A stretch of DNA of 15,619 nucleotides from DASRYH01 sp035687245 (GTDB taxonomy: Bacteria; Actinomycetota; Coriobacteriia; Anaerosomatales; PHET01), in the NCBI GenBank assembly GCA_035687245.1, contig DASRYH010000076.1, positions 1 through 15,619 on the forward strand, written 5' to 3'. Position 1 is the stretch's first letter; every line of letters begins with the position of its first letter. The notes below the pieces were generated by a model. The model searched no databases and was not told the DNA's origin. It worked only from the letters and a program-made list of their open reading frames with translations. Shown one piece after another: positions 1 to 7,302 of the stretch. Made by a program: the position numbers and the translations under genes.

Positions 1-74
1 CGTGCCAAGAACTTCTGCAGCCGCATCGGGACGAGGCGTTCGGCCTGGCCTTCTTGTGAGGGACTGTCGCTCAT
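1..74 (-). CDS. RluB/RsuA-type pseudouridine synthase, N-terminus only
   Basis: Only the first 24 codons are inside the window, and the gene continues past the left edge. The translation starts MSDSPSQEGQAERLVP and runs into MRLQKFLA, the usual opening of the S4 RNA-binding domain in the RsuA/RluB/RluE/RluF family, which isomerises uridines in 16S or 23S rRNA. The start is ATG at 74-72, four bases after the scpB stop. A second in-frame ATG begins the MRLQKFLA motif and would give a protein 16 residues shorter. Neither has a strong Shine-Dalgarno sequence, so the longer form is chosen only for its closeness to scpB. The scpA-scpB-pseudouridine synthase order is common in Gram-positive bacteria and favours the RluB subtype. 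The catalytic domain with its aspartate is not visible, so the exact subfamily is inferred. Confidence 0.7.
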   Translation of the reverse strand, partial: MSDSPSQEGQAERLVPMRLQKFLA

Positions 75-78
75 GGCG

Positions 79-756
79 CTAATCGATCATCTCGAGGTCG
101 CCCTCGTCATCCACGCGCGGTTCGCCGTCTTCGCCGAACTCCTCGTCGCCTTCGGCAGCCTCACGGCCGTCCAGATCGAGGCGCGGCTGCGAACCACCCG
201 AGAGCCGGTCGCGAATCGCGTCTTGCGTCTCGAGGTCGGGTGCGAACTCCGCCAGCGGCGGCAGCTCGTTGAGGTCTTTGAGACCGAACTTCTCCAGGAA
301 GGTGCGCGTCGTGCCGTAGATGATCGCGTTGCCCTGGTTCTTGTCGCGACCCACCTCGCGTACGAGGCCCTTCTCCACCAGCGAGGCGACGACACCTTCG
401 GAGTTAACGCCGCGTACGGCGTTGACACCAGCGCGAGTCACGGGCTGGTGATACGCGATAACGGCGAGCGCCTCGAGCGCAGCCTGCGACAGGCGGCGCG
501 TGTCCCACGACAGCACGTAGTTCTCGATGACGTCGTGGTGCGCGGGGTGCGTGTAGAGTCGCCAGCCACCGGCGACTTCGCGCAGCTGGAAGCCTCGCTC
601 GGTATCGCGATACTCCTCGGCGAGTTCGGCGAGTGCGCTCTCGACCTCACCGGGCGCGGCCTCGAGGATGCGCGCGAGTCGCGCAGCCGCGACGGGCTCG
701 TCGCTTACGAACAGCAGCGCTTCGATCGCTCCGCGCAACGGGCTGGTCTCACTCAT
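79..756 (-). CDS. scpB: Segregation and condensation protein ScpB
   Basis: This 225-residue protein is the winged-helix kleisin-associated subunit of the Smc-ScpA-ScpB condensin, which compacts and helps segregate the nucleoid. Family features are the N-terminal helix LRGAIEALLFVSDEPV (about 7-22), the GFQLREVAGGWRLYT segment (about 55-69) that starts the second winged helix, and RLSQAALEALAVIAYHQPVTR (about 88-108). After about residue 175 the chain becomes a strongly acidic tail rich in Asp, Glu and Gly, probably disordered; such tails vary between species. The ATG overlaps the scpA stop in an ATGA junction, and GAAGGAG lies 8 bases upstream, so translation is probably coupled to scpA. The stop is four bases before the next start. 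Recognition is secure. Confidence 0.95.
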   Translation of the reverse strand: MSETSPLRGAIEALLFVSDEPVAAARLARILEAAPGEVESALAELAEEYRDTERGFQLREVAGGWRLYTHPAHHDVIENYVLSWDTRRLSQAALEALAVIAYHQPVTRAGVNAVRGVNSEGVVASLVEKGLVREVGRDKNQGNAIIYGTTRTFLEKFGLKDLNELPPLAEFAPDLETQDAIRDRLSGGSQPRLDLDGREAAEGDEEFGEDGEPRVDDEGDLEMID

Positions 757-1535
757 TCGTCGAACTCCTTCTCATGGAAGCCGCGTGCGATGGCCTCCGC
801 CTCAGTCAGGTGCATGACTACGATCTCGCCGAAAATCTGGTCTTGGACGACGTCCACGTAGCCGCGCTTGTACAGCTCGAGTATCGCGAGGAAGGTCACG
901 ACCACGAGCTCCGGCGACGGGTCCTCCCCTACGATCTCGGCGAAGGTCGCGCGCTTGGTCCGCCCCACGTGCCGACGCACGCTTTCTGCGTGCAGCTCGA
1001 GAGATATCGGCATGCTCGCGACGTGCTCGGCCTCGAGAAGGAAGATCTCGCGCTTGTACTCAAGGTCCGCGCAGATCACGGCGAGACCGCGCAGCGTGAT
1101 GCCCTCGAGATAGTCGGGCAGAAGCGTCAGGAAGCCCTTCTCGAGCCCCGCCTGGCGCGGATGCATGCGGCCCTCGGACTCCATACGTGCCGAAAGCTCG
1201 CCTGCGACGTTCTTGAACTGCTTGTAGGCGAGCAGGCGCGCCACGAGTATGTCGCGGGCCTCCTCAGGCGACAGGTCGTCGAGCTCGTCGCCCACGTACG
1301 CCTCGGGCTTGGGCAGCAGCGACGCCGCCTTGATCTCGAGCAGCGTGGCCGCGAGCAACAGAAACTCGCTCGCGACGTCGAGGTCGAGGTCCTTCATCTT
1401 GTCGATGTGGTCGAGGTACTGGTCGGCGACCTCAGAGATCGAGATCGCAGAGACGTCGAGCCGCTGCTTGCTCACAAGGTGCAACAGCAGGTCGAAAGGC
1501 CCCTCGAATACGTCTGTCTTGACCGTGTAGCCCAC
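753..1535 (-). CDS. scpA: Segregation and condensation protein ScpA (kleisin)
   Basis: This 260-residue protein is the kleisin of the bacterial condensin: it bridges the two Smc heads and binds ScpB. The N-terminus carries the family signature FEGPFDLLLHLV (about 10-21), followed by the DVSAISISEVADQYL helix. The central region is charged and helical, and the C-terminus ends in the winged-helix segment with FLAILELYKRGYVDVVQDQ and FGEIVV, which contacts the other Smc head. The start is GTG at 1535-1533, since the family motif begins close to this point and no better upstream codon exists before the trpS stop 12 bases away. The Shine-Dalgarno sequence is weak, so translation may depend on ribosomes arriving from trpS. 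It overlaps scpB by four bases. Confidence 0.95.
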   Translation of the reverse strand: MGYTVKTDVFEGPFDLLLHLVSKQRLDVSAISISEVADQYLDHIDKMKDLDLDVASEFLLLAATLLEIKAASLLPKPEAYVGDELDDLSPEEARDILVARLLAYKQFKNVAGELSARMESEGRMHPRQAGLEKGFLTLLPDYLEGITLRGLAVICADLEYKREIFLLEAEHVASMPISLELHAESVRRHVGRTKRATFAEIVGEDPSPELVVVTFLAILELYKRGYVDVVQDQIFGEIVVMHLTEAEAIARGFHEKEFDE

Positions 1536-1547
1536 GTCTCGCCAGTC

Positions 1548-2621
1548 CTACTCGGCGTCGAGGAAGCTCGGGTGCGACTCCTCGACCACAGCGTCACCGC
1601 TGCGCTCGATGCCCGCCGAAAGCTCGGTGCGCGCCTCGAGTCCCATGAGCTCGCGGCAGGTCGCAACGACCGTGCTCGTGATCGGCTTAGCCTTGGCAGC
1701 GCCGCCCGAAAGCACTTCGGCGGCAAAACCTGGACGTGCGGCAAGCTCGGCTCGGCGCTCCTGGAACGGCGCGAAGTACGCCACCAGGTCCTCGGCAAGC
1801 TTCTTCTTGTGCGCCACGCAGCCGCAGTCGGCCACCCTACAGCAGCGGTCCCATTCGGCGATCTCGTCGGCGGGAGCGATGAGCTTGTGTACCTGGTGCA
1901 GCGGGCAGATATCGGGGTCACCCGGGTCGGTCTTGAGCTTGCGTGCGGGGTCGGTCATGAAGCTCATTACCTTGGCGCGCATCTCGTCGGGAGCATCGCT
2001 GATGTAGATCGCGTTGCCGTAGCTCTTCGACATCTTGCGGCCGTCGGTGCCGGGCACGCGTGCGCCCTCAGTGGCGATGATGGCCTGCGGCTCCACAAGG
2101 AAGTCGCCGTAGGTGTTGTTGAAGCGGCGCACGATCTCGCGGGTGAGCTCGAGGTGCGGCAGCTGGTCTTCGCCCACCGGCACGGCGTCGGCGAGCACGA
2201 TGGCGATGTCTGCAGCCTGCAGCGCCGGGTAGAGGAAGAAGCCCACGTTGCCCAGGTCCTTGCTGGTGATCTGCGCGCGCTGTTCTTTGTAGCTGGGCGT
2301 GCGCTCCAACCACGGCATCGGCAACACCATCGCGAAGAAGAGCATCAGCTCGGAGACCTCAGAGACGTCCGACTGGCGATAGATCGTGCAGATGTCGGGG
2401 TCGAGACCCGCCGCGCACCAGTCAAGCACCATCTCCTCGGTGGATGTGGCGATACCGGTCGGATCAGCCCAGTCGCTCGTCAGCGCGTGGTAGTCCGCGA
2501 TGAAGTAGTACGCGTCGTAGTCGTGCTGCATCTGCAGCATGTTCTGGAGATTGCCGAACCAGTGCCCGATGTGAAGCTTTCCGGTCGGGCGGTAGCCGGT
2601 GAGGGTGCGCTTCTTCGTCAT
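1548..2621 (-). CDS. trpS: Tryptophanyl-tRNA synthetase
   Basis: This 357-residue class I aminoacyl-tRNA synthetase charges tRNA-Trp in the cytosol. The HIGH signature is exact (residues 17-20, within TGKLHIGHWFGN) and the KMSKS loop is exact (196-200, preceded by GTDGR). Residues 239-271 contain a cysteine cluster (C239, C260, C261, C266, C268, then H271) at the place where some TrpRS enzymes, such as that of Thermotoga maritima, bind a [4Fe-4S] cluster near the anticodon-binding part. Here the last Cys of the known C-x22-C-x6-C-x2-C pattern appears to be His (C261-x6-C268-x2-H271). The start is ATG at 2621; the only purine-rich stretch, GGGGAG, is 12 bases upstream, so initiation may be modest. 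An 84-base gap separates it from the protease gene and holds a possible -10 element. Confidence 0.96.
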   Translation of the reverse strand: MTKKRTLTGYRPTGKLHIGHWFGNLQNMLQMQHDYDAYYFIADYHALTSDWADPTGIATSTEEMVLDWCAAGLDPDICTIYRQSDVSEVSELMLFFAMVLPMPWLERTPSYKEQRAQITSKDLGNVGFFLYPALQAADIAIVLADAVPVGEDQLPHLELTREIVRRFNNTYGDFLVEPQAIIATEGARVPGTDGRKMSKSYGNAIYISDAPDEMRAKVMSFMTDPARKLKTDPGDPDICPLHQVHKLIAPADEIAEWDRCCRVADCGCVAHKKKLAEDLVAYFAPFQERRAELAARPGFAAEVLSGGAAKAKPITSTVVATCRELMGLEARTELSAGIERSGDAVVEESHPSFLDAE

Positions 2622-2705
2622 AGAAGGATGTGTCTCCCCGCGTCAGTGAGCGTAGACAAGTGCGGTTCATCATATCGCAGAGCCAAGCCTGCCGAAGGCG
2701 ACTCG
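2622..2705 (-). promoter_or_regulatory. Possible internal promoter before trpS
   Basis: This 84-base gap is the largest in the run from gspE to rluB. On the minus strand TATGAT (2669-2674) matches the -10 consensus at five of six positions and lies about 48 bases before the trpS start. No good -35 hexamer sits 16-18 bases upstream (the best is TTCGGC). A small GCCT-TCGGC-AGGC hairpin lies just upstream, without a T run, so it is not a convincing terminator. No T-box antiterminator or tryptophan-codon-rich leader peptide was seen. Confidence 0.3.
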
Positions 2706-3344
2706 CTAGCCGCCGACGATGACCCGCAAGAGCGGTTCGACCGTGTTGTTGAGGTACCAGCCGATCGGGTCCACGCGCAGCACCATGGGTACGCCCCACA
2801 GCAGCACCATCAAGATGCCGAAGCCGTAGCGTTCGACCTGCATGTAGGTGTGCATCGCCGAGTCCGACAAGAACAGCGGCAGCACGCGCGAGCCGTCCAG
2901 TGGCGGGATCGGGATCAGGTTGAAGAAGACCAAAACGAGGTTGATGTATGCAAACGTGTAGATGATGCTCGTAATCGTCGCGTTCGGGTCCATGAACCGC
3001 ACTGCGACACCCGAGATCACTGCGAGTGCGATGTTGGTCGACGGTCCGGCGATACCGGTCAGGAACATGCCCATTCGGTAGTTCTTGAAGTAGCGCGGGT
3101 TGATGGGCACCGGCTTGGCGTAGCCGAAGGCCGCCGTTCCGTTCGAGAGAATCAGCAGGATCGCTGGCAGCAGCAGCGTGCCGAACGGGTCGATATGCCG
3201 AATCGGGTTCAGCGAGAGTCGCCCTCGGCTCTTGGCCGTGGGGTCACCCAGCAGGTACGCGACGTACCCGTGGGAGATCTCGTGAAGGATGATGGCCGGC
3301 AGAACGAACAGGAAGCTTACGAAGTAGCGTATGAGCGTGCTCAC
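2706..3344 (-). CDS. Site-2 protease family (M50) membrane metalloprotease
   Basis: This 212-residue integral membrane protein belongs to the M50 zinc metalloproteases that cut substrates within or near the membrane. The zinc-binding HEISH (HExxH) is at residues 21-25, directly after the first hydrophobic segment, and the third ligand is the Asp of NLIPIPPLDG (142-151, D150). A GPSTN turn (100-104) and four to six hydrophobic stretches complete the core. It is short and has no PDZ domain, unlike RseP, and resembles the small M50 proteins common beside trpS and scpAB in Gram-positive bacteria, whose substrates are mostly unknown. The start is GTG at 3344-3342, sharing one base with the stop of the upstream gene (TAGTG), which implies translational coupling. 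Family is certain; substrate is not. Confidence 0.92.
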   Translation of the reverse strand: MSTLIRYFVSFLFVLPAIILHEISHGYVAYLLGDPTAKSRGRLSLNPIRHIDPFGTLLLPAILLILSNGTAAFGYAKPVPINPRYFKNYRMGMFLTGIAGPSTNIALAVISGVAVRFMDPNATITSIIYTFAYINLVLVFFNLIPIPPLDGSRVLPLFLSDSAMHTYMQVERYGFGILMVLLWGVPMVLRVDPIGWYLNNTVEPLLRVIVGG

Positions 3345-5977
3345 TAATCGGCTTTCGTCGAGGGGTGTCCAAGCGTTCTGAGCGCGATCCGCCGCAGGTT
3401 GAGAAGCTCGGCGTCTCTGCCTACGCAGCGACCATCCAAGCGGTCGTCACGCGCTCGAGCCAGTATAGCCGTGAACGTCTCGGAGGGGCGGTAGCCCATC
3501 TCGATCAGATCGGTACCACTCACCGCCGGCTTGGTCTGGGCGAGTTCGCCCAGGAAGCGGTCGATGCGCGCGCGTCCGCGCTCGTTCGCACGCGCCCACA
3601 GCACGACGAGCGCCTCAGGCGGAAGCGCGTCGAGCGCGTGGAAGAGCCTCGAGTCACGCATGCCGCGCTTGTCTTGAAGCGCGCGCAGCGCCGCGCTCCC
3701 CCGCTGTGCGAGCGTGGTTGCCACGATGCTGTAGGCCTTGCCGAAGCGGAAGCGGTGAATCCAGCGCTCTGTGGCCGGCACGCTGTCTGACCACGCCATC
3801 GAGGTCACGAACGCGATTCGGCGCTCGGCGCGTACCTTCTCGAAGCGTTTGAAGTCGGCCAAAGCATCCTGCACCGCACGCGCGTCCTTCACCGCTGCCT
3901 TGACCTTGGCGCCCTCTGGCAGCAGGTACTCCAGCGCGCCAATCTCGCCGAGCCGCGAGAGCACAGCGACCGGGTCGGCCTCGTCGATGATATCGAGCAG
4001 CTCTTCGCGGATTCGCGCGCCCGACACCTCGTCGAGCAGCTTCATCTCCACCGCGCGCCGCGCCTGCCCCTCGGTGCCGGCATCCATCGCGAAGCCGTAG
4101 CGCACCTCGAACCGCGCAGCGCGCAGCAGGCGCGTGGGGTCGTCAACGAACGACAGCCCGTGCAGCACGCGCACTCGGCCCTTCTCCAAGTCGCCTAGTC
4201 CGCCGAAGGGATCGGCGAGCTGGCCGAAGCACTCGGGCTGGATGCAGGCCGCCATCGCGTTGATCGTGAAGTCGCGGCGGAAGAGGTCTTGCCGAAGCGA
4301 CGAGCGCTCGACGGTGGGCAGCGCACCGGGACGCACGTAGTACTCAGAGCGGCTGGATGCCACATCGATGTGGAAGTCGCGTGATACGACGATGACCGCG
4401 GTGCCGAAGCGGTGGTGCACCTTGGCGCGAGCGCCCATCACGCGTGCGGCCTCTTCGGCAAAGCTCACGCCGTCGCCTTCGACGACGAGGTCGATGTCGA
4501 GGTTGGGCCGTCCCAGCAGCATGTCGCGCACGAAGCCGCCCACGACATGCGCGCGGCGGTCGAGCGTGGCCGAGACCTCGCCCAGGACGTGCAGAGCGGC
4601 GCTCGCGTACTCGGGCAGGAGCTGCTCGACAGCCTCGCTGAAGCGCTGGCTCGCCTCGGGATGCGCGATCGCAAGGCGTCGATCGAGGTAGGCGTCGCCG
4701 TGCTCCGCGCGCAGCACGTCCTTGCGCGTCACGATACCGGTGACCGCGCCACGCTCCACAACCGGTACGCGGCCGATGCCGCGCGTGGCGAGAAGTCGCT
4801 CGAGCGAGTACATGTCGACGCTGGGTTCGACGGTCACGACGTCGTGGGTCATGAAGCCGGTCACGGGCGCGTGGCCGAGCCCGTGGCGCAGCGCCTTGTC
4901 GACGTCCTTGCGCGTCACGAGCCCCACGAGCTGGTCGCCCTCCACAACCGGCAGCCCGCCGTGGCCCCAGCGCGACATCAGCTCGCCTGCCTCAGCCATC
5001 GTGGCCTCGGGCTCCACAGTGCGCACCGGTGCGCTCATCAGGTCGCACGCTCGCATCGGCGGCGGCACGTGGCGCCCCAGCGACTCACGCACCCGCGCGA
5101 GCACTTCGGCGACATCGCCCGCGCGAAAGCCCGCCGAAGCGGCCTGCGCGTGTCCGCCTCCACCGAGATCGGCCATCACGGCACCCACGTCGATCTCGGC
5201 GATCCGCGAGCGCGCCACGACCTGCATGCGCTCCGGCATATCCACAACCGCCACGGCTACCTTGAAGCCCATGTCCTCGACGATGTAGTGCGTGAGCACG
5301 CTCGCCGAATCGACGTATTCGTCGGCCACGGCCGTGCCGACGGCCACCTGCTGGCCGTTGATGTCCCAGACCTCGAGCGTTGAGGCGAGCTGGTCGAGCA
5401 GCGCGCGTTGTGCCGGATCGAGCGAGCGCGCGAGGAAGTTGTTGAGCACCTCGAGATCGGCGCCCACCTCCATGAGGTAGGCCGCCGCTTCGGCGTCGTA
5501 GGCGGTCGTGCCGGGGTAGGTCAGCGAGCCGGTGTCCTCGTGGATGCCCAGCAGCAGCAGGCTCGCCTCGAGAGGTGCAAGTTCGATTGCTCGCTCCTCG
5601 ATCTCGTGCACGAGGATGGAGGTCGTGGAGCCCGCGTCGCACGAGCGGTCGTCGGCACCCTCGATGTCGCCTTCCTGAGCCGGGTGGTGGTCGTAGACGA
5701 TGACCTCGACACCGGGGCGCAGCGCCACTTCGCCAAGCTCCCCGATTCGCCCCGGGTCGCGAGTATCAACCATGACGATGCTCTCGATCGCGTCGAGATC
5801 GAGACCCTTGAGATCGACGAAGTCGAGGAACTCCTCATGCAGGTTGTGAAAGGCGCGCACGTTCGCGTTCTGGCTACCCAGAAAGACGCCGCGCGAGCCC
5901 GGGAAGAGCTTGGTCGCGGCTACCGTCGACGCGTAGGCGTCGAAGTCAGGGTTCGCATGTCCAACGACGACACGCAC
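3344..5977 (-). CDS. DHH phosphoesterase-CBS-CBS-tRNA nucleotidyltransferase fusion
   Basis: This 877-residue protein joins two enzyme types. Residues 1-300 form a DHH/DHHA1 phosphoesterase: HANPDFDAYAS (D11, D13), VDTRD (D71), DHH (96-98), HED (D148), and the DHHA1 signature GGGGHAQAASAGF (272-284). Two CBS domains follow (about 312-362 and 376-425), each ending VTRKDV; such pairs bind adenosyl ligands. The rest is a class II nucleotidyltransferase with GGFVRD (480-485), DIDLV (D494, D496), RRDFTINAMA (567-576), LADPFGGLGDL (588-598) and DDPTRLLRAARF (612-623). It adds C, A or CCA to tRNA 3' ends. The loop between the DxD and RRDF motifs looks full length, which favours an enzyme that can add A, but this is inference. 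GTG start at 5977-5975, GGAGG 7 bases upstream. The same architecture is known in Aquifex and other phyla. Confidence 0.92.
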   Translation of the reverse strand: MRVVVGHANPDFDAYASTVAATKLFPGSRGVFLGSQNANVRAFHNLHEEFLDFVDLKGLDLDAIESIVMVDTRDPGRIGELGEVALRPGVEVIVYDHHPAQEGDIEGADDRSCDAGSTTSILVHEIEERAIELAPLEASLLLLGIHEDTGSLTYPGTTAYDAEAAAYLMEVGADLEVLNNFLARSLDPAQRALLDQLASTLEVWDINGQQVAVGTAVADEYVDSASVLTHYIVEDMGFKVAVAVVDMPERMQVVARSRIAEIDVGAVMADLGGGGHAQAASAGFRAGDVAEVLARVRESLGRHVPPPMRACDLMSAPVRTVEPEATMAEAGELMSRWGHGGLPVVEGDQLVGLVTRKDVDKALRHGLGHAPVTGFMTHDVVTVEPSVDMYSLERLLATRGIGRVPVVERGAVTGIVTRKDVLRAEHGDAYLDRRLAIAHPEASQRFSEAVEQLLPEYASAALHVLGEVSATLDRRAHVVGGFVRDMLLGRPNLDIDLVVEGDGVSFAEEAARVMGARAKVHHRFGTAVIVVSRDFHIDVASSRSEYYVRPGALPTVERSSLRQDLFRRDFTINAMAACIQPECFGQLADPFGGLGDLEKGRVRVLHGLSFVDDPTRLLRAARFEVRYGFAMDAGTEGQARRAVEMKLLDEVSGARIREELLDIIDEADPVAVLSRLGEIGALEYLLPEGAKVKAAVKDARAVQDALADFKRFEKVRAERRIAFVTSMAWSDSVPATERWIHRFRFGKAYSIVATTLAQRGSAALRALQDKRGMRDSRLFHALDALPPEALVVLWARANERGRARIDRFLGELAQTKPAVSGTDLIEMGYRPSETFTAILARARDDRLDGRCVGRDAELLNLRRIALRTLGHPSTKAD

Positions 5978-5991
5978 CGCAGAGCCTCCCC

Positions 5992-7302
5992 CTACTCCGA
6001 CAGGTTATGGAAGAGCGGCGGCGGCGTGACGTGCTCGCTGCCAACGTGCACCGAGGCGCGGAAGCGCTCTTCGGCGGCGTCGATAAGAGCGTCGTTTGCC
6101 GCATACATCGTGCAGAGCAGCGTGCCCGGCTCGACGCGGTCACCAACACGCACCGCGAGCATCAGTCCCGCGCCCGGGTCGATGACGTCATCCTTCGTCG
6201 CGCGGCCGGCGCCCAGCAGCATCGCCGAGCGTCCGACGCCCTCGGCATCAAAGCCGCTCACCCAGCCTGCCGAATCGGCGCGGACTTCACGCGACACCGG
6301 CGAGAGCGGCAGGATCGAGGTGTCGTCGGCAATGCGGCCGTCGCCACCCTGTGCGTAGATCCAGTCACGGAACTTCGCGAGCGCGGAGCCGTCGGCGATG
6401 GCCTCTTCGGCGCGCAGCCGGCCGGCGCGCTCGTCGACAGCTGCGCCGCCGAGTACCAGCATGCGCGCGGCGAAGACCAAACACAGCTCGGTGAGCGCCT
6501 GTGGGCCCTGCCCTCGCAGCGTCTCAATCGCCTCAAGCACCTCGAGTGAGTTGCCCACGGCCATGCCCAGCGGCTGGTCCATATCGGTCACCAGCACCTG
6601 CACGTCGCGCCCCAGGGCGCGCCCCACACGCACGAGCTCGTTGGCGAGATGGCGCGCGTCTTCGGCGGTCTTCATGAAGGCGCCACTGCCAACCTTGACG
6701 TCGAGCACGATCGCTCCCGCGCCGCCGGCGACCTTCTTGGAGATGATCGAGCCCACGATCAGCGGGACGCTCGGCACGGTGGCCGTCACGTCACGCAGCG
6801 CATAGATCTTCTTGTCGGCCGGGTCGACGTCCGGGCTCTGCGCGATCACCGCGATACCGATGCGCGCGACCTGCGACTCGAACTCCTCAGGCGACAGGTC
6901 AACCCGAAAGCCCGGGATCGACTCGAGCTTGTCCAGCGTGCCCCCCGTGTGGCCGAGCCCGCGGCCGCTCATCTTGGCTACAGGCACGCCACACGCCGCT
7001 ACCAAGGGCGCAAGTACGAGCGTGGTCGTGTCGGCCACCCCACCCGTCGAATGCTTGTCGACCTTCACGCCCGGAATCGCCGAAAGATCCACAACGCGCC
7101 CGCTTCTCACCATCGCATCAGTGAGCCAGACGGTCTCGTCCTCGGTTAGCCCGTTGAGGTAGGCGGCCATCAGCCACGCGCTCATCTGGTAGTCGGGCAT
7201 CTCGCCATTTGTGTAGCCGAAGATGATGCGCTCGAGCTCCTCAAGCGTGTGCTCTCGGCCGTCGCGCTTGCGCTCGATCAGCTCCTCGAAGGTGAGCTTC
7301 AT
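5992..7302 (-). CDS. pdp: Pyrimidine-nucleoside (thymidine/uridine) phosphorylase
   Basis: This 436-residue cytosolic enzyme splits thymidine, deoxyuridine or uridine with phosphate into free base and (deoxy)ribose-1-phosphate. It follows the Bacillus Pdp pattern through its length: KHSTGGVADTTTLVLAPL starting at 83, KMSGRGLGHTGGTLDKLE (110-127), the substrate-binding block ALRDVTATVPSVPLIVGS (R170, S185) followed by KK (189-190), and DVKVGSGAFMKT. The C-terminal domain keeps MLLGAGRATKDD and VGDRVEPGTLL. Length is normal. The start is ATG at 7302, overlapping the deoB stop as ATGA, with GAGG six bases upstream. Its product is the substrate of DeoB, encoded by the overlapping upstream gene, so the two form one pathway step pair. 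The thymidine-specific (DeoA) and broad (Pdp) types are hard to separate by eye; overall similarity favours Pdp. Confidence 0.94.
   Translation of the reverse strand: MKLTFEELIERKRDGREHTLEELERIIFGYTNGEMPDYQMSAWLMAAYLNGLTEDETVWLTDAMVRSGRVVDLSAIPGVKVDKHSTGGVADTTTLVLAPLVAACGVPVAKMSGRGLGHTGGTLDKLESIPGFRVDLSPEEFESQVARIGIAVIAQSPDVDPADKKIYALRDVTATVPSVPLIVGSIISKKVAGGAGAIVLDVKVGSGAFMKTAEDARHLANELVRVGRALGRDVQVLVTDMDQPLGMAVGNSLEVLEAIETLRGQGPQALTELCLVFAARMLVLGGAAVDERAGRLRAEEAIADGSALAKFRDWIYAQGGDGRIADDTSILPLSPVSREVRADSAGWVSGFDAEGVGRSAMLLGAGRATKDDVIDPGAGLMLAVRVGDRVEPGTLLCTMYAANDALIDAAEERFRASVHVGSEHVTPPPLFHNLSE

Noticed and set aside
2680..2700. Small hairpin after the M50 gene as a terminator
   Set aside because: The stem is only four pairs and there is no T run behind it.
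633..3347. A 904-codon open frame on the plus strand
   Set aside because: It runs antisense to scpB, scpA, trpS and the M50 gene, all of which have clear family motifs. Its translation is rich in Arg, His, Val and Leu with no recognisable domain. Long antisense frames are expected in high-G+C DNA.
4412..5383. A 323-codon plus-strand open frame
   Set aside because: It is fully antisense to the nucleotidyltransferase fusion, whose motifs are intact, and shows no domain of its own.
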